64,000 nt of DNA from Parapedobacter sp. SGR-10 (GCF_011030405.1 NZ_JAAJTJ010000023.1:1-64000); one strand, 5' to 3'. Counted from the stretch's first letter, positions 34,180 through 44,078 are shown. The notes: generated from the sequence alone by a model not told the origin. Translations and numbers: made by a program.

Positions 34180-35415
34180 TTAAATCTGATGATGCAAACT
34201 CTCGTCAAGGAATGGATGGTTTTTAGCCGCCAAAGGATGCTTACTCAATTTATTCAAAACCAAGAAAGCAAACAAACCAAAGAAACCTGCCGCCGTACCA
34301 ATTTCAATCAGACCAAAGCCCCTATGGGTCTCTACCGTACCCGGCATAATCATGATATAGTAATCCAACCAGTGTCCGCACAGCAATAAAATACAGACAA
34401 ACAACATCATATTTTGCTTACGCTTCGCATCCCTGTCCACCAAAATCAACAACGGAGCAACAAAGTTAATGATAATATTCAACCAAAACCAAGGTTTGTA
34501 CTCGGGCTCCCAACGCTTGTAGAAATACACCGTCTCCTCTGGAATATTCGAGTACCAGATCAACATGAACTGCGCAAACCAGACATATGTCCAAAAGATG
34601 GAGAAACCAAATATCAATTTACCCAAATCATGCAAATGGTTCTCATTGACCCAAGCCATATACCCTGCTTTCTTGACAAGGATCAAGATCACGGTAATCG
34701 CACAGAGACCGCTCACCCACATCGCAGCAAAATTGTACCAGCCAAACATGGTTGAAAACCAGTGCGCCTCCAAGGACATCACCGTATCAAAAGACCAAAT
34801 CGGCGTGGTGAAACCAAAAATAACCAAGAAAATAGCAGACAATTTAAAACTCTTCTTGTAAGAATTCAAGCCCCCGGCCAGATCTTCCTTGTATGAAAGC
34901 TTGGCTAAGATATAGGCGAAAATACTATAAGAGCCCATAAAAAGTATCTGACGGATCAAAAATCCGGGTACATTCAAAAAAGCTTCCTTACCAGCTACCA
35001 AAGCATCGTAATTCGGACTATTGGGATCTGTAAGCCCCTCTGCATGCCAGTGGTGATAAAGATTATGTGTAAAAAGCCCTAGTCCAACGATGACCAACAA
35101 AATAGCTGCCGCGATAGGCAATATACTGGCCATAGCCTGCGGAATACGGATCAATCCCGCAGACCATGCTGATTGTGTGACAATCTGTAAGGCAACAAAA
35201 AACGCTCCTGCGGCACATACACAAGTAAAATAATACCCCATCAATAATAGATTGGCATATGTACGCTCCACAATAATATGTTCACTGGACAACAGACCGA
35301 ATGCAACGGCCGCTATACCGAACACGATAGCAACTAAGCTGATAATCTTAGCCGTACCAGCAAAAGTATATTGCTCGCTGAAATTATAATCGTGATGATG
35401 ATTGTGAGTTCCCAT
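34180..35415 (-). CDS. actF: Alternative complex III subunit ActF (quinol:cytochrome c oxidoreductase)
   Basis: 411 residues with about ten membrane segments and a His-rich start (GTHNHHHDYNF). It is related to the NrfD-like ActC but shorter and divergent, and forms the second membrane subunit of alternative complex III, which replaces the bc1 complex in many Bacteroidetes. Typical segments are YYFTCVCAAGAFFVALQIVTQSAW, FLIRQILFMGSYSIFAYILAK and FWTYVWFAQFMLIWYSNIPEETVYF. It is the last act gene and lies next to the oxidase subunit II gene, in line with an ACIII-oxidase supercomplex. Confidence 0.9.
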   Translation of the reverse strand: MGTHNHHHDYNFSEQYTFAGTAKIISLVAIVFGIAAVAFGLLSSEHIIVERTYANLLLMGYYFTCVCAAGAFFVALQIVTQSAWSAGLIRIPQAMASILPIAAAILLVIVGLGLFTHNLYHHWHAEGLTDPNSPNYDALVAGKEAFLNVPGFLIRQILFMGSYSIFAYILAKLSYKEDLAGGLNSYKKSFKLSAIFLVIFGFTTPIWSFDTVMSLEAHWFSTMFGWYNFAAMWVSGLCAITVILILVKKAGYMAWVNENHLHDLGKLIFGFSIFWTYVWFAQFMLIWYSNIPEETVYFYKRWEPEYKPWFWLNIIINFVAPLLILVDRDAKRKQNMMLFVCILLLCGHWLDYYIMIMPGTVETHRGFGLIEIGTAAGFFGLFAFLVLNKLSKHPLAAKNHPFLDESLHHQI

Positions 35416-35435
35416 TTATATGAATTGATGTTTGA

Positions 35436-36065
35436 TTATTTTTTTTGTAATTCTTGTACGTACATGACCACTTTCCAACGTTCTTCTGGGTTCAATTGCG
35501 AAGCATGAGACCCCATTGTGTTCAGACCATAGTAAATGGTATGATAAATTTTTCCCGCAGAAAGATCGGCCATAGCACCGCCACGGGATGAATTGGCTCC
35601 TGTGGACCTCGCATAGGATGGCGGAGGAGGAAAATTTTCCAACTGACGTGTACCTCTGGAATCCGTCACACTACGATCCTTCGTAATGGAGCCATCGCCT
35701 TTACCTTCCTTACCATGGCATACCGCACAATTGACCAAAAACAAATGCTCACCCTCGGCTAGATTTTCCTTTGTTACCGCGAGCGGGTTTTGCAACTCTG
35801 CTCCTGCCCTTTCATAATCTTCCATCGTATTGGCATATTCAAAACGTTCAAAGCCAATCGGATTGGTGCCGCTAGGCGGAAGCTGAGCAGTCTGTTTATT
35901 CTTAAAATTATCATTTGGCTGATCCGGATTATATGCGATCGGATCATACATATTACGCGAGAATTCCCAACCCCTACTACGTGTCGTGCCATCGCCACAA
36001 GCAGTAACTACTGCTGTCAGTACAACAGCCACGCATACAGTTCCAAGAAAATTCTTCTTATTCAT
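35436..36065 (-). CDS. actE: Alternative complex III subunit ActE, monoheme cytochrome c
   Basis: 209 residues from the ATG at 36065, which overlaps the end of actD by 8 bases (TATGAATAA); an ATG at 36086 is less likely. The lipoprotein-type signal MNKKNFLGTVCVAVVLTAVVTAC is followed by a heme site, CAVCHGKEGKGDG, near residue 116 and an axial methionine candidate in NTMGSHASQL. It carries electrons from ActA to the oxidase or to soluble cytochrome c. It is tethered to the membrane by its lipid. Confidence 0.9.
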   Translation of the reverse strand: MNKKNFLGTVCVAVVLTAVVTACGDGTTRSRGWEFSRNMYDPIAYNPDQPNDNFKNKQTAQLPPSGTNPIGFERFEYANTMEDYERAGAELQNPLAVTKENLAEGEHLFLVNCAVCHGKEGKGDGSITKDRSVTDSRGTRQLENFPPPPSYARSTGANSSRGGAMADLSAGKIYHTIYYGLNTMGSHASQLNPEERWKVVMYVQELQKK

Positions 36066-36594
36066 AACTAACATATTTTCTTTCATTGTATTTAACTTCT
36101 ACTGCTCCAGCTTCTTTCAACAAACTATCGATCAAAGCATGATCTGTATTTTCATGAGCATCAACGGCGATGATAAAACGATCGTCTGTAGCCCGAAGAT
36201 CCATCACGCGCGGAGCACGCCCCGGAAACAAATGGTTACGGAAAAAGAAGGTAGCCACCATCCCCAATGCACACAATAAGATCGTCACCTCGAAGGTCAC
36301 CGGAACAAAGTTTGGCAACGGCAACGAAGGTTTACCACCGATATTCATCGGCCAGTCATAAGCCATCGTATAGTACAACAAGCTAAATCCTAAACACGTA
36401 CCCAACGCACCAAAACAAAATGCAGCTATGGGCAAACGTGACGGTTTCACACCCAATTTAGCTTCGATACCGTGTATGGGCATCGGCGTGAAACAATCGT
36501 ATATACTAATGTTGTTGGCTTGCAACTTATCGATCCCGTGCATCAAATCATCCGGATCTGCAAAACTACCTATGATATATTTTGTATTGCTCAT
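36058..36594 (-). CDS. actD: Alternative complex III subunit ActD (DUF3341)
   Basis: 178 residues, with an N-terminal ferredoxin-like domain (YIIGSFADPDDLMHGIDKL) and two membrane segments (LPIAAFCFGALGTCLGFSLLYY and LPNFVPVTFEVTILLCALGMVATFFF), followed by a C-terminal soluble tail with FIIAVDAHENTD. This is the standard DUF3341 layout of ActD. It is a small structural membrane subunit with no cofactor. Neighbours on both sides are act genes. Confidence 0.9.
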   Translation of the reverse strand: MSNTKYIIGSFADPDDLMHGIDKLQANNISIYDCFTPMPIHGIEAKLGVKPSRLPIAAFCFGALGTCLGFSLLYYTMAYDWPMNIGGKPSLPLPNFVPVTFEVTILLCALGMVATFFFRNHLFPGRAPRVMDLRATDDRFIIAVDAHENTDHALIDSLLKEAGAVEVKYNERKYVSYE

Positions 36595-36602
36595 TGCTGT
36601 TA

Positions 36603-38084
36603 TTATTTACGTAAAGCGTTAATATCCTCTTCTGTAACCGAATCATATTTACTTGCTAGTGCTTCCCTAAAGTACTCAACTTGCTCTGCAGGGAATGCAC
36701 CTTCTCCAACCAATTTGGTTTTCTGCTGTAAGCTGGAGCTCTTCAGCAACAGTTTCACCTCTGCGATCGCAATAGCAGGCAAGAAACGTACAAATAGCAG
36801 GAACAACGTGAAAAACAACCCGATAGATCCGACGAAAATACCGACATCGACCCAAGTCGGATAGAACATCGCCCATGACGATGGCAAATAGTCACGGTGC
36901 AACGAGGTCACGATGATCACGAAGCGCTCAAACCACATCCCGATATTCACCACGATAGACAATACCCATGAAATAGGAATACTGGTACGGATTTTTTTAA
37001 ACCAAAATAACTGTGGAGAGATCACGTTACAGGTCATCATCGCCCAGTATGCCCAAGCGTAAGGACCGGCCACACGATTGGCAAAGGCATACATCTCATA
37101 TTCCGAACCCGAATACCAAGCGATAAACAACTCGGTCAAATACGCGATACCCACGATAGAACCCGTCACCATGATGATCTTGTTCATCGACTCGATATGG
37201 AACATCGTAATGTAGTGCTCAAAGTTCAATACCTTACGTAAGATCAGCAACAAGGTCTGTACCATCGCAAATCCGGAGAAAATCGCTCCCGCGACGAAGT
37301 ACGGAGGGAAGATGGTCGTGTGCCATCCCGGAATGACCGATGTCGCAAAGTCCATGGATACGATCGTGTGTACCGAAAGTACCAATGGGGTAGAAATACC
37401 AGCCAAGATCAACGAAACGATTTCAAAACGCTGCCAGGTCTTTACCGAGCCGTTCCAACCGAAGGACAACACTTTGTAGATTTTTTGCTTTAAGCCACTT
37501 GCACGGTCACGTACCGAAGCGATATCCGGCAACAGACCACAGTACCAGAATACCAACGATACCGTAAAATAAGTCGAAATCGCAAAGGCATCCCATACCA
37601 ATGGTGAGTTGAAGTTAACCCAAAGCGAACCAAATTGATTTGGCAAAGGGAAAATCCAATAGGCCAACCATGGACGTCCCATGTGGGCAACGACATAGGT
37701 TGCCGCACAGATCACGGCAAAGATTGTCATCGCTTCCGCAGAGCGGTTGATGGAGTTACGCCAGTTTTGACGGAAAATCAATAATACGGCTGAGATCAGT
37801 GTTCCGGCGTGACCGATACCTACCCACCATACGAAGTCGGTGATATCCCATGCCCAACCTACTGTTTTGTTCAGCCCCCAAGCGCCGATACCCGTCCAAA
37901 ACGTGTATCCCACGCTCACTACCCACAACATAGCCCCCAAAGCGGCAACGATAAAACCGATCCACCAGGCTTTGTTGGGTTTATTTTCTACCGGCAAAAG
38001 GATATCATCAGTGATCTGAGCATACGTGATGCCCTTTCCGGTCATTAAAGGTTCTCTTAATATGGATTCGTTATGCGATGACAT
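36603..38084 (-). CDS. actC: Alternative complex III subunit ActC, NrfD-like quinol-binding protein
   Basis: 493 residues with about ten membrane segments, related to NrfD/PsrC. It binds menaquinol on the membrane and hands electrons to the iron-sulfur domain of ActB. Segments include WWIGFIVAALGAMLWVVSVG, WVGIGHAGTLISAVLLIFR and WYSGSEYEMYAFANRVAGPYAWAYWAMM. YLPSSWAMFYPTWVDVGIFVGSIGLFF is a typical C-terminal part. The gene lies 29 bp after actB. Confidence 0.93.
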   Translation of the reverse strand: MSSHNESILREPLMTGKGITYAQITDDILLPVENKPNKAWWIGFIVAALGAMLWVVSVGYTFWTGIGAWGLNKTVGWAWDITDFVWWVGIGHAGTLISAVLLIFRQNWRNSINRSAEAMTIFAVICAATYVVAHMGRPWLAYWIFPLPNQFGSLWVNFNSPLVWDAFAISTYFTVSLVFWYCGLLPDIASVRDRASGLKQKIYKVLSFGWNGSVKTWQRFEIVSLILAGISTPLVLSVHTIVSMDFATSVIPGWHTTIFPPYFVAGAIFSGFAMVQTLLLILRKVLNFEHYITMFHIESMNKIIMVTGSIVGIAYLTELFIAWYSGSEYEMYAFANRVAGPYAWAYWAMMTCNVISPQLFWFKKIRTSIPISWVLSIVVNIGMWFERFVIIVTSLHRDYLPSSWAMFYPTWVDVGIFVGSIGLFFTLFLLFVRFLPAIAIAEVKLLLKSSSLQQKTKLVGEGAFPAEQVEYFREALASKYDSVTEEDINALRK

Positions 38085-38113
38085 AGTTTTTTTATTTCAG
38101 ATATAGAATAAAA

Positions 38114-41100
38114 TTACGCTTCAATGGTGTTTCTCACTTTCGTCATATAACCGATATTCGGCTGTACATTGATTTCTTCCAAGACATAGTACACACGCTC
38201 ATTGCGCAATGCTTTCGACACTTCTGAATTCGGATCGTTAGCATCCCCGAAGATAATGGCATTGGCCGAACATGCCGCCTGACAAGCCATTTTCACATCG
38301 CCATCCTTCAATGGACGATTTTCAATCTTCGCCTGCAACTTGCCGGCTTGTATACGTTGGATACACATCGAACATTTTTCCATGACCCCACGTGAACGTG
38401 TCGTCACATCCGGATTCAATACCAATTGTGTAAACTCATTGTTCAGATAGTTGTCAAAACGTGAATCATTCCAATAGTTGAACCAATTGAAGCGACGCAC
38501 TTTATATGGACAGTTGTTCGCACAGTAACGTGTACCAAAACAACGATTGTACGCCATATGGTTCAGACCTTCCGAAGAGTGTACCGTTGCCAATACTGGG
38601 CAGACCGTTTCACACGGAGCGTGCTCACAGTGTTGACATAGCATCGGTTGGTGCACGACGGTCACGTTTTCGAAGTCCTGTACACCTGCTATTTCTTTTT
38701 CTTTCGTGATCTTGTTGCCGTTTTCCTCAATGGTATAATAACGGTCTATACGCAGCCAATGCATCTCACGACGACGGCGTACCTCATCGCGGCCTACGAC
38801 CGGAATATTGTTTTCTACATTACACGCAACGATACAAGATCCACATCCAGTACAAGCATTCAGATCGATTGCCATGACCCATTTGTGGCCCGGCTGCTCG
38901 TACTTGTTCCACAGATCGTATGTCTTGTGCGTATCGGAAAAACGTCCTGATTCGGAATTCGGATCTTTTTGATATTTCGCAAAAGTCGTCTCCCGAATGA
39001 TATTACGACCTTCAATGGTATGGTGTGTTTGTGTTTGTGCCAACTCGTACGTACCAGACGCTTTGGAAACAGTTGCTTTAGCAGACAGTTGTACTGTACC
39101 ATTCACCAAGCTCGCCAATGGAAATGCATTCTGACCGACGTTGTTTCCGGCTTTACCGACTTTCGTACGTCCGTAGCCCAAGGCTACAGATACTGTACCC
39201 ATGGCTTGTCCCGGTTGGAATACAACAGGCAATACTATGGATTGACCATTGGCTTCTACTGTCACTTTTCCGTTTTCACCTACGCCCAATTGCTCGGCAA
39301 ATTTCGGGTTAAGAGCAGCATAGTTGTCCCAGGTCACCTTGGATACCGGGTCAGGAAGTTCCTGTAGATAAGCGTTGTTGGCATAACGACCATCACGCAT
39401 AACCGTAGATTCGTACAATTTCAATTCAACATCGCCTGCAATCCTCTTCGCATCGTTTACGATAGCAGAAGCTACCGTAGCTATGTCTACATTAGCCGCA
39501 TATGAAGAGCCTGTAGCCGTACCTTTATAGACAAAACCTTGCTGCAATACATCTTTCCAGCTTTTTCCGGTTCCTGCCAAGATATTGGTTTCCCAGTTTT
39601 GCTTTACAAAATCGTAAATGCTTGCATTGTCTCCTGCCCATACCAACAAGCTTTGCTCCACTTGTCTGGTATTAAAAATAGGGTTGATCGTAGGTTGTAC
39701 GATGGTAAACAAGCCTTCCTTCGATGATTCGTCACCCCAAGATTCCAAGTAAGTAGGAACCGGTGCGATAGCTTTGGTCTCTGTAGCCGTCTCATCTGCA
39801 CGATCAGAGAACGACAAGGAGAAATCTACTTTCGCCAAAGCTGCTTTGACATCTTCCGCTTTGAAGTAATCGTAAACAGGATTGCTGTTCAGGAAGAATG
39901 CTACTCCGACCTGTCCCGCTTTGGCCGCAGTCAAGAACGCTTGGAAAGCACTGTCCGAACCTTGATATTGTTTAGAATAGTTATCCAGATCAATGATAGA
40001 TCCATACGCGCCCAATTGGGTGTTGATCGCATTGACCAAAGATTGGATGTTGACATCATTAGCACCTGCCACCACGACAGCCGAGCCTTTGGCATTGACC
40101 AATTCTTTTGCCACCAATTTGATTGCAGTCTGTGCCTTAGCATTGGTTGTACCGCCCGAAAGCGATTGCCCGGTAATTTCATTGTACAACGAAATCAATA
40201 CAGCTCCCTCTTCCGAAGGTTTGATCGCAATACGTACATCGGCATTGGATCCGGTCATGGAAAGACCCGATTCGAATTGGATATGGCGTGACATCTTACC
40301 GTTTTTCAACGATTTGTAATCACGGTTTTTAATATAATCTTGTGTATGCTCCTCACCCGACAACCACGTACCCAAAAAGTCAGCAGCTACAGAAACCACC
40401 ACTTGAGCATTGGCAAAATTATAGGAAGGAACGACAGCTTTACCGAATGTGTTTTTATTGGCCTCGACCAAACCACTATAAGAGACCGCATCCACTTGTA
40501 CATGGGAAACGGTAGGATATTTCGCAGCAAATCTTGCAACAGCGGCCAATGTAGACGGAGAGTTGACCGTATTGGATACCAACACGATTTGTTTTCCGGC
40601 CGCTGCAGCTTTGTCCAATGCAGCAATGACAGTAGCGTCTAGCTTAGACCACTCTACGTCCTTGCCCCCAATCTGCGGGTTTTGCAACTTGGACATATCG
40701 TACAGATCCAACACCGAAGCTACAGTAGGTGCATCCGTACCTTGATTCAACCCTACAGCATTCGGGTTGGCTTCAATCGAAATAGGACGCCCTTCGCGTG
40801 TTCTGACCAAAACGCTCTGCCCATTGAACGACGAAGCGTAATAATTCGGAATACCCGGAGTGATTTCTTCGGGCTTGATGACATAAGGGACTGCTTTGTG
40901 TACCGGAGTACGGTTACAGGCAGCCAATGTCACAGCCCCTAAACCAAAACCTAAAGCTTTCAAGAAATCACGGCGAGGTGCTCTTGTACTTAAACCTGCT
41001 TCATTTAAGACATCTTCTACAGGAATAGGCTCAGCAAACTCTCCCTTGCTGCTTTCTGTGAAAGCTGGAGTTTGATTCAACTCTTCTAAGCCTTTCCAAT

Positions 41101-41119
41101 ATTTTTTATTGCTATCCAT
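38114..41119 (-). CDS. actB: Alternative complex III subunit ActB (molybdopterin-like and Fe-S fusion)
   Basis: 1001 residues. The start has a Tat-type signal, RRDFLKALGFGLGAVTLAAC (arginines 49-50), with a lipobox cysteine at 68. The large middle part resembles the molybdopterin oxidoreductase family but lacks cofactor ligands, as in known ActB. The last 270 residues hold four cysteine clusters: CTGCGSCIVACNVE, CQHCEHAPCETVC, CFGTRYCANNCPYKVRRFNW and CSMCIQRIQAGK with CQAACSANAIIF, which should bind 3-4 Fe-S clusters. The protein links ActC to ActA. Confidence 0.94.
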   Translation of the reverse strand: MDSNKKYWKGLEELNQTPAFTESSKGEFAEPIPVEDVLNEAGLSTRAPRRDFLKALGFGLGAVTLAACNRTPVHKAVPYVIKPEEITPGIPNYYASSFNGQSVLVRTREGRPISIEANPNAVGLNQGTDAPTVASVLDLYDMSKLQNPQIGGKDVEWSKLDATVIAALDKAAAAGKQIVLVSNTVNSPSTLAAVARFAAKYPTVSHVQVDAVSYSGLVEANKNTFGKAVVPSYNFANAQVVVSVAADFLGTWLSGEEHTQDYIKNRDYKSLKNGKMSRHIQFESGLSMTGSNADVRIAIKPSEEGAVLISLYNEITGQSLSGGTTNAKAQTAIKLVAKELVNAKGSAVVVAGANDVNIQSLVNAINTQLGAYGSIIDLDNYSKQYQGSDSAFQAFLTAAKAGQVGVAFFLNSNPVYDYFKAEDVKAALAKVDFSLSFSDRADETATETKAIAPVPTYLESWGDESSKEGLFTIVQPTINPIFNTRQVEQSLLVWAGDNASIYDFVKQNWETNILAGTGKSWKDVLQQGFVYKGTATGSSYAANVDIATVASAIVNDAKRIAGDVELKLYESTVMRDGRYANNAYLQELPDPVSKVTWDNYAALNPKFAEQLGVGENGKVTVEANGQSIVLPVVFQPGQAMGTVSVALGYGRTKVGKAGNNVGQNAFPLASLVNGTVQLSAKATVSKASGTYELAQTQTHHTIEGRNIIRETTFAKYQKDPNSESGRFSDTHKTYDLWNKYEQPGHKWVMAIDLNACTGCGSCIVACNVENNIPVVGRDEVRRRREMHWLRIDRYYTIEENGNKITKEKEIAGVQDFENVTVVHQPMLCQHCEHAPCETVCPVLATVHSSEGLNHMAYNRCFGTRYCANNCPYKVRRFNWFNYWNDSRFDNYLNNEFTQLVLNPDVTTRSRGVMEKCSMCIQRIQAGKLQAKIENRPLKDGDVKMACQAACSANAIIFGDANDPNSEVSKALRNERVYYVLEEINVQPNIGYMTKVRNTIEA

Positions 41120-41157
41120 TTAAGCTGTATATAAGATTGCGTTTTCCGATTTAATTA

Positions 41158-42453
41158 TTAATAGTGACACTTACCACATTCCAGACCACCGATCATGGCA
41201 GCAGTCATCTTCTCACCTTTTTTCAACTTCTCATGTGCCTCGATCAATTGATCGTAATATTTGTTGTCTGCATTGACCTCGGTCTCTTTGTGACAGTCCA
41301 CACACCATTTCATCGTCAATGGAGAATATTGATACACTTCTTCCATCGTCTCAATAGGGCCGTGACAAGTCTGACATTCTACGCCTGCTACGACAACGTG
41401 CTGAGAGTGATTGAAATAAGCAAAATCTGGCAAATTGTGAATTCTTACCCATTCGATAGGTCTTGGATTATCACCATAGGTGCGTGTATCCGGATCAAAA
41501 TCCACGGCACGGTACAATTTCAAGATTTCTGGAGAGGTCTCTCCGTTATAATGATCTGCAGCTGTAATCGTATTGTGGCAGTTCATACACACATTGGCCG
41601 ATGGGATAGAGGCATTCTTGGATTTGAACGCACCTCCATGACAGTATTGACATTCGATCTGATTGACACCGGCATGTATCTGGTGCGAGAACTTGATCGG
41701 CTGTACAGGTTTATACCCTTGGTGCACACCGATATTCCACATACCCTGCCATCCCAAAACTGCCAACAACGCAACCAACAGCAAAGCCGTGAAACCCACC
41801 AGTTTCTTGTTCTTCAGAAACTTCTGTGCAAATTTCACCTTATCGCCACCTTCATGCTCCTCATTACGGGCTTGGGCAGCCTCTATAGCCGCTTGATTGT
41901 TGGCAATCACTTTCTCCAACGTTCGGGTCACACGGTTCAACACCACGATAACACCAATCGCCAAAAGCAACAACGCCGCCATACCGACAAGCATAAACGT
42001 ATTGGCATCGCTACTAGCACCACCACCTGCAGCACCTCCTGCCGGAGCGGCAGCAGCTTGTGCCAATTTAGCCTCTTCATCCTTCACATAAGCAATGATA
42101 TTCTTGATCTGGTCATCAGAGAACTGTGTAAAAGCCGGCATCAACAGCTTGTTGTACTCATCAAATAGCGCAACGGCTGTGGGGTCACCCGCATCTACCA
42201 TGGCCTTCGAATTACGGATCCAAGTGATTAGCCATTCTTCCGAGTGACGCTCTGACATACCAGCCAACGCCGGACCGGTAAGCTTCTTGTCAATTTTGTG
42301 ACAAGCGGTACAGTTCGCCTTAAACAGCGCCGCCCCTTCTTTTACATCCTGCGCATGTGATGTCAATGTAACAGCAAATAACAATACCAAACTGACCGAT
42401 ATTGACTTCGCGAGTCTTCCCAAAACGGATGAGATATTTCTCATATTTAGCAC
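41158..42453 (-). CDS. actA: Alternative complex III subunit ActA, multiheme cytochrome c
   Basis: 431 residues with six CxxCH motifs. After a signal peptide, a class I cytochrome domain holds CTACH with a methionine in LLMPAFTQFS. An Ala/Gly-rich linker and a membrane segment (TFMLVGMAALLLLAIGVIVVL) follow, and after a second membrane segment (LVGFTALLLVALLAVLGWQGM) come five heme sites: CQYCH, CMNCH, CQTCH, CVDCH and CGKCH. ActA is generally described as pentaheme, so the N-terminal monoheme domain is an addition or fusion. It is the first gene of the act-cta operon; MRNISSVLG at 42444 is an alternative start. Confidence 0.93.
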   Translation of the reverse strand: MLNMRNISSVLGRLAKSISVSLVLLFAVTLTSHAQDVKEGAALFKANCTACHKIDKKLTGPALAGMSERHSEEWLITWIRNSKAMVDAGDPTAVALFDEYNKLLMPAFTQFSDDQIKNIIAYVKDEEAKLAQAAAAPAGGAAGGGASSDANTFMLVGMAALLLLAIGVIVVLNRVTRTLEKVIANNQAAIEAAQARNEEHEGGDKVKFAQKFLKNKKLVGFTALLLVALLAVLGWQGMWNIGVHQGYKPVQPIKFSHQIHAGVNQIECQYCHGGAFKSKNASIPSANVCMNCHNTITAADHYNGETSPEILKLYRAVDFDPDTRTYGDNPRPIEWVRIHNLPDFAYFNHSQHVVVAGVECQTCHGPIETMEEVYQYSPLTMKWCVDCHKETEVNADNKYYDQLIEAHEKLKKGEKMTAAMIGGLECGKCHY

Positions 42454-42720
42454 TTTATACTATTTATTTATGAATATAAAAATTACTTTCTTAATTGTTA
42501 GGCCGCCTCTTCCCCCTAACAATGCACAAAAGTAGGACTTTATAAGCAATCCCTGACAATTTAATGACGCAAATTATCAATTTAAAACCATTCTAAATAA
42601 ATTTGAAAATCAATGTATTTCTTTGTTAAAACAGCCTTACAGTAACTTTTTCTCTTTGCCGCTAGGGTCTTTGAGATTTTGCTATTAAAAAAGTGACCAC
42701 ACGTTCCTTTTATAATTATC
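42454..42720. other. Gene-free region upstream of the act operon
   Basis: No gene is seen. The act promoter lies at 42527-42559. A GGTTTTAAATTGATAATTTG stretch and A/T-rich sequence lie further upstream. Nothing else is recognised up to the duplicated msrB leader at 42721. Confidence 0.5.
42527..42559 (-). promoter_or_regulatory. Promoter of the act-cta respiratory operon
   Basis: On the minus strand TTG (42557-42559) is followed after 22 bases by TACTTTTG (42534-42527), matching the Bacteroidetes promoter pattern. It would start transcription about 70 bases before actA. Confidence 0.55.
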
Positions 42721-42777
42721 AGCATCATTTTTGCTTGTATAATTGTAGTGTAACTTAAAAGAATTTATGGTAAAAAA
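42721..42777 (+). repeat. Duplicated msrB leader, copy 1
   Basis: 57 bases starting AGCATCATTTTTGCTTGTAT match 43525-43581 with about six differences. The copy includes the msrB -33/-7 region and start codon, but translation from its ATG (MVKKTAR) stops after seven codons. It lies on the downstream side of the truncated fic gene. Confidence 0.8.
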
Positions 42778-42817
42778 GACAGCAAGATAATGAGCAAAAA
42801 TAAATTTTCACACTTCT

Positions 42818-43354
42818 TTACTTAAATAGATCGATATATTCTGTAAAAGCGTAAAGTTTGCCACGCTGTGCCCCGGTGATTTCTTCAATTACTTTCATTT
42901 CTTCCAACAGATCGATCGTTTTATAGGTGGTATTGATTGATTTTCCGATCACGCCCATGGCTTTATTTGCATCAATTATGGGCATGCTATACATAGATTG
43001 AACAATTTTTATGGCATCTATGCCTCTGCTACCTGTATTTTTCAGTTTCTCTTCGGTTATCCGTTGCAGTTGGAGGATCGCATTAAATGTTTCGACACCC
43101 TTTTTTGATGTTTCAATAATACCGTTTAGAAAAAATTTGAGCCACTGGTTCATGTTGTGGTCTTCTCTTACATACATCAAATTGTCATAATACAGTTTGC
43201 GGTTACGCTCAAAATAATCGGATAGATAAAGTATATGCTTTTTAAGTATACCTTTATCTACCAGATACAACGTAATCATTAATCTTCCTACCCGGCCATT
43301 TCCATCTAAAAAAGGATGAATGGTTTCAAATTGGTAATGGATAATCGCTATTTT
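42818..43354 (-). pseudogene. Fic family protein, 5'-truncated
   Basis: The frame is open from 43354 (just after a stop at 43355-43357) to 42818, 179 codons without a proper start. It keeps the AMPylation motif HPFLDGNGRVGRL near its beginning and the C-terminal winged-helix region (KAMGVIGKSINTTYKTIDLLEEMKVIEEITG) that recognises DNA or partners in Fic/DOC regulators. The usual N-terminal half of the roughly 350-residue protein, including the target-docking flap, is gone. An ATG at 43279 lies after the motif, so any product from it would be inactive. The remnant is bracketed by the duplicated msrB leader. Confidence 0.8.
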
Positions 43355-43371
43355 TTATCGCTTTTTTGAAA

Positions 43372-43435
43372 ATCACAAATATTCTTATTTCAAAATTAGG
43401 CGTTTTTTTGAAATAACAAATATTTCTATTTCAAT
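43372..43435. repeat. Short direct repeat upstream of the fic remnant
   Basis: ATCACAAATATTCTTATTTC (from 43371) and ATAACAAATATTTCTATTTC (from 43413) are imperfect direct copies in the otherwise gene-free, A/T-rich 43358-43520. Their role is unknown; a binding-site pair or the scar of the fic truncation are both possible. Confidence 0.45.
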
Positions 43436-43524
43436 TTTTAATCATTTTATGAAATAGCTTAACTGCTTATTTCAGTTTACAACGCTATGCTATAAAAGTT
43501 ATTCTATCTTTACCTCGTATCATT

Positions 43525-43581
43525 AGCATCATTTTTGCTTGTATAATTGTAATGTAACTTGAAAAAATTTATGACAAAAAT
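43525..43581 (+). promoter_or_regulatory. msrB leader and promoter region (copy 2)
   Basis: TTTG at 43534-43537 and TAACTTG at 43555-43561 (17 bases apart) form a near-consensus promoter that ends only 10 bases before the msrB ATG. The whole 57-bp region is duplicated at 42721-42777. Confidence 0.5.
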
Positions 43582-44029
43582 AATAGGATATACCGTTATC
43601 TTTGGGTTGGTGGTTTTGAGTTCCTGCGCAAACAATCCTAAAAAACAAAATCAGACGATCATGGATACAATAAAATACAACAAACTCACTCCGGAGGAAG
43701 AATATGTGATCCTGCATAAAGGTACCGAAAGGCCATTTACGGGAGAACTCTTGAATAACAAAGAAACCGGGCTTTATCTTTGCAAAAGATGCGATGCTCC
43801 ACTGTATCGCTCCGAAGACAAATTCGAATCTCACTGCGGCTGGCCAAGTTTTGACGACGAAATACCGGGGGCTGTAAAACGTGTCACAGATGCCGATGGC
43901 CGAAGGACAGAAATCTTGTGCAATAGATGCGGTGCACATTTAGGACATGTATTTCTTGGTGAAGGTTTCACCGAAAAAGACACAAGACATTGCGTCAATT
44001 CTTTGTCCATGAAATTTGTGAAGAAATGA
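43571..44029 (+). CDS. msrB: Exported peptide-methionine (R)-S-oxide reductase
   Basis: 152 residues from the ATG at 43571; a TTG at 43559 would lie in the promoter box. The lipoprotein signal [19 protein letters not shown] shows that it repairs oxidised methionine in envelope proteins. The domain has both zinc-binding CxxC pairs ([10 protein letters not shown] and [13 protein letters not shown]), the substrate segment [14 protein letters not shown], and the catalytic cysteine in [11 protein letters not shown]. The second, resolving cysteine function could be served by C-H-CGWP. It stands alone, followed by a hairpin repeat. Confidence 0.95.
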   Translation: MTKIIGYTVIFGLVVLSSCANNPKKQNQTIMDTIKYNKLTPEEEYVILHKGTERPFTGELLNNKETGLYLCKRCDAPLYRSEDKFESHCGWPSFDDEIPGAVKRVTDADGRRTEILCNRCGAHLGHVFLGEGFTEKDTRHCVNSLSMKFVKK

Positions 44030-44078
44030 TGTTAGTGTGGAAGGTATCTTCTAAAAAGCCTCTACTATCCCGATGCTG

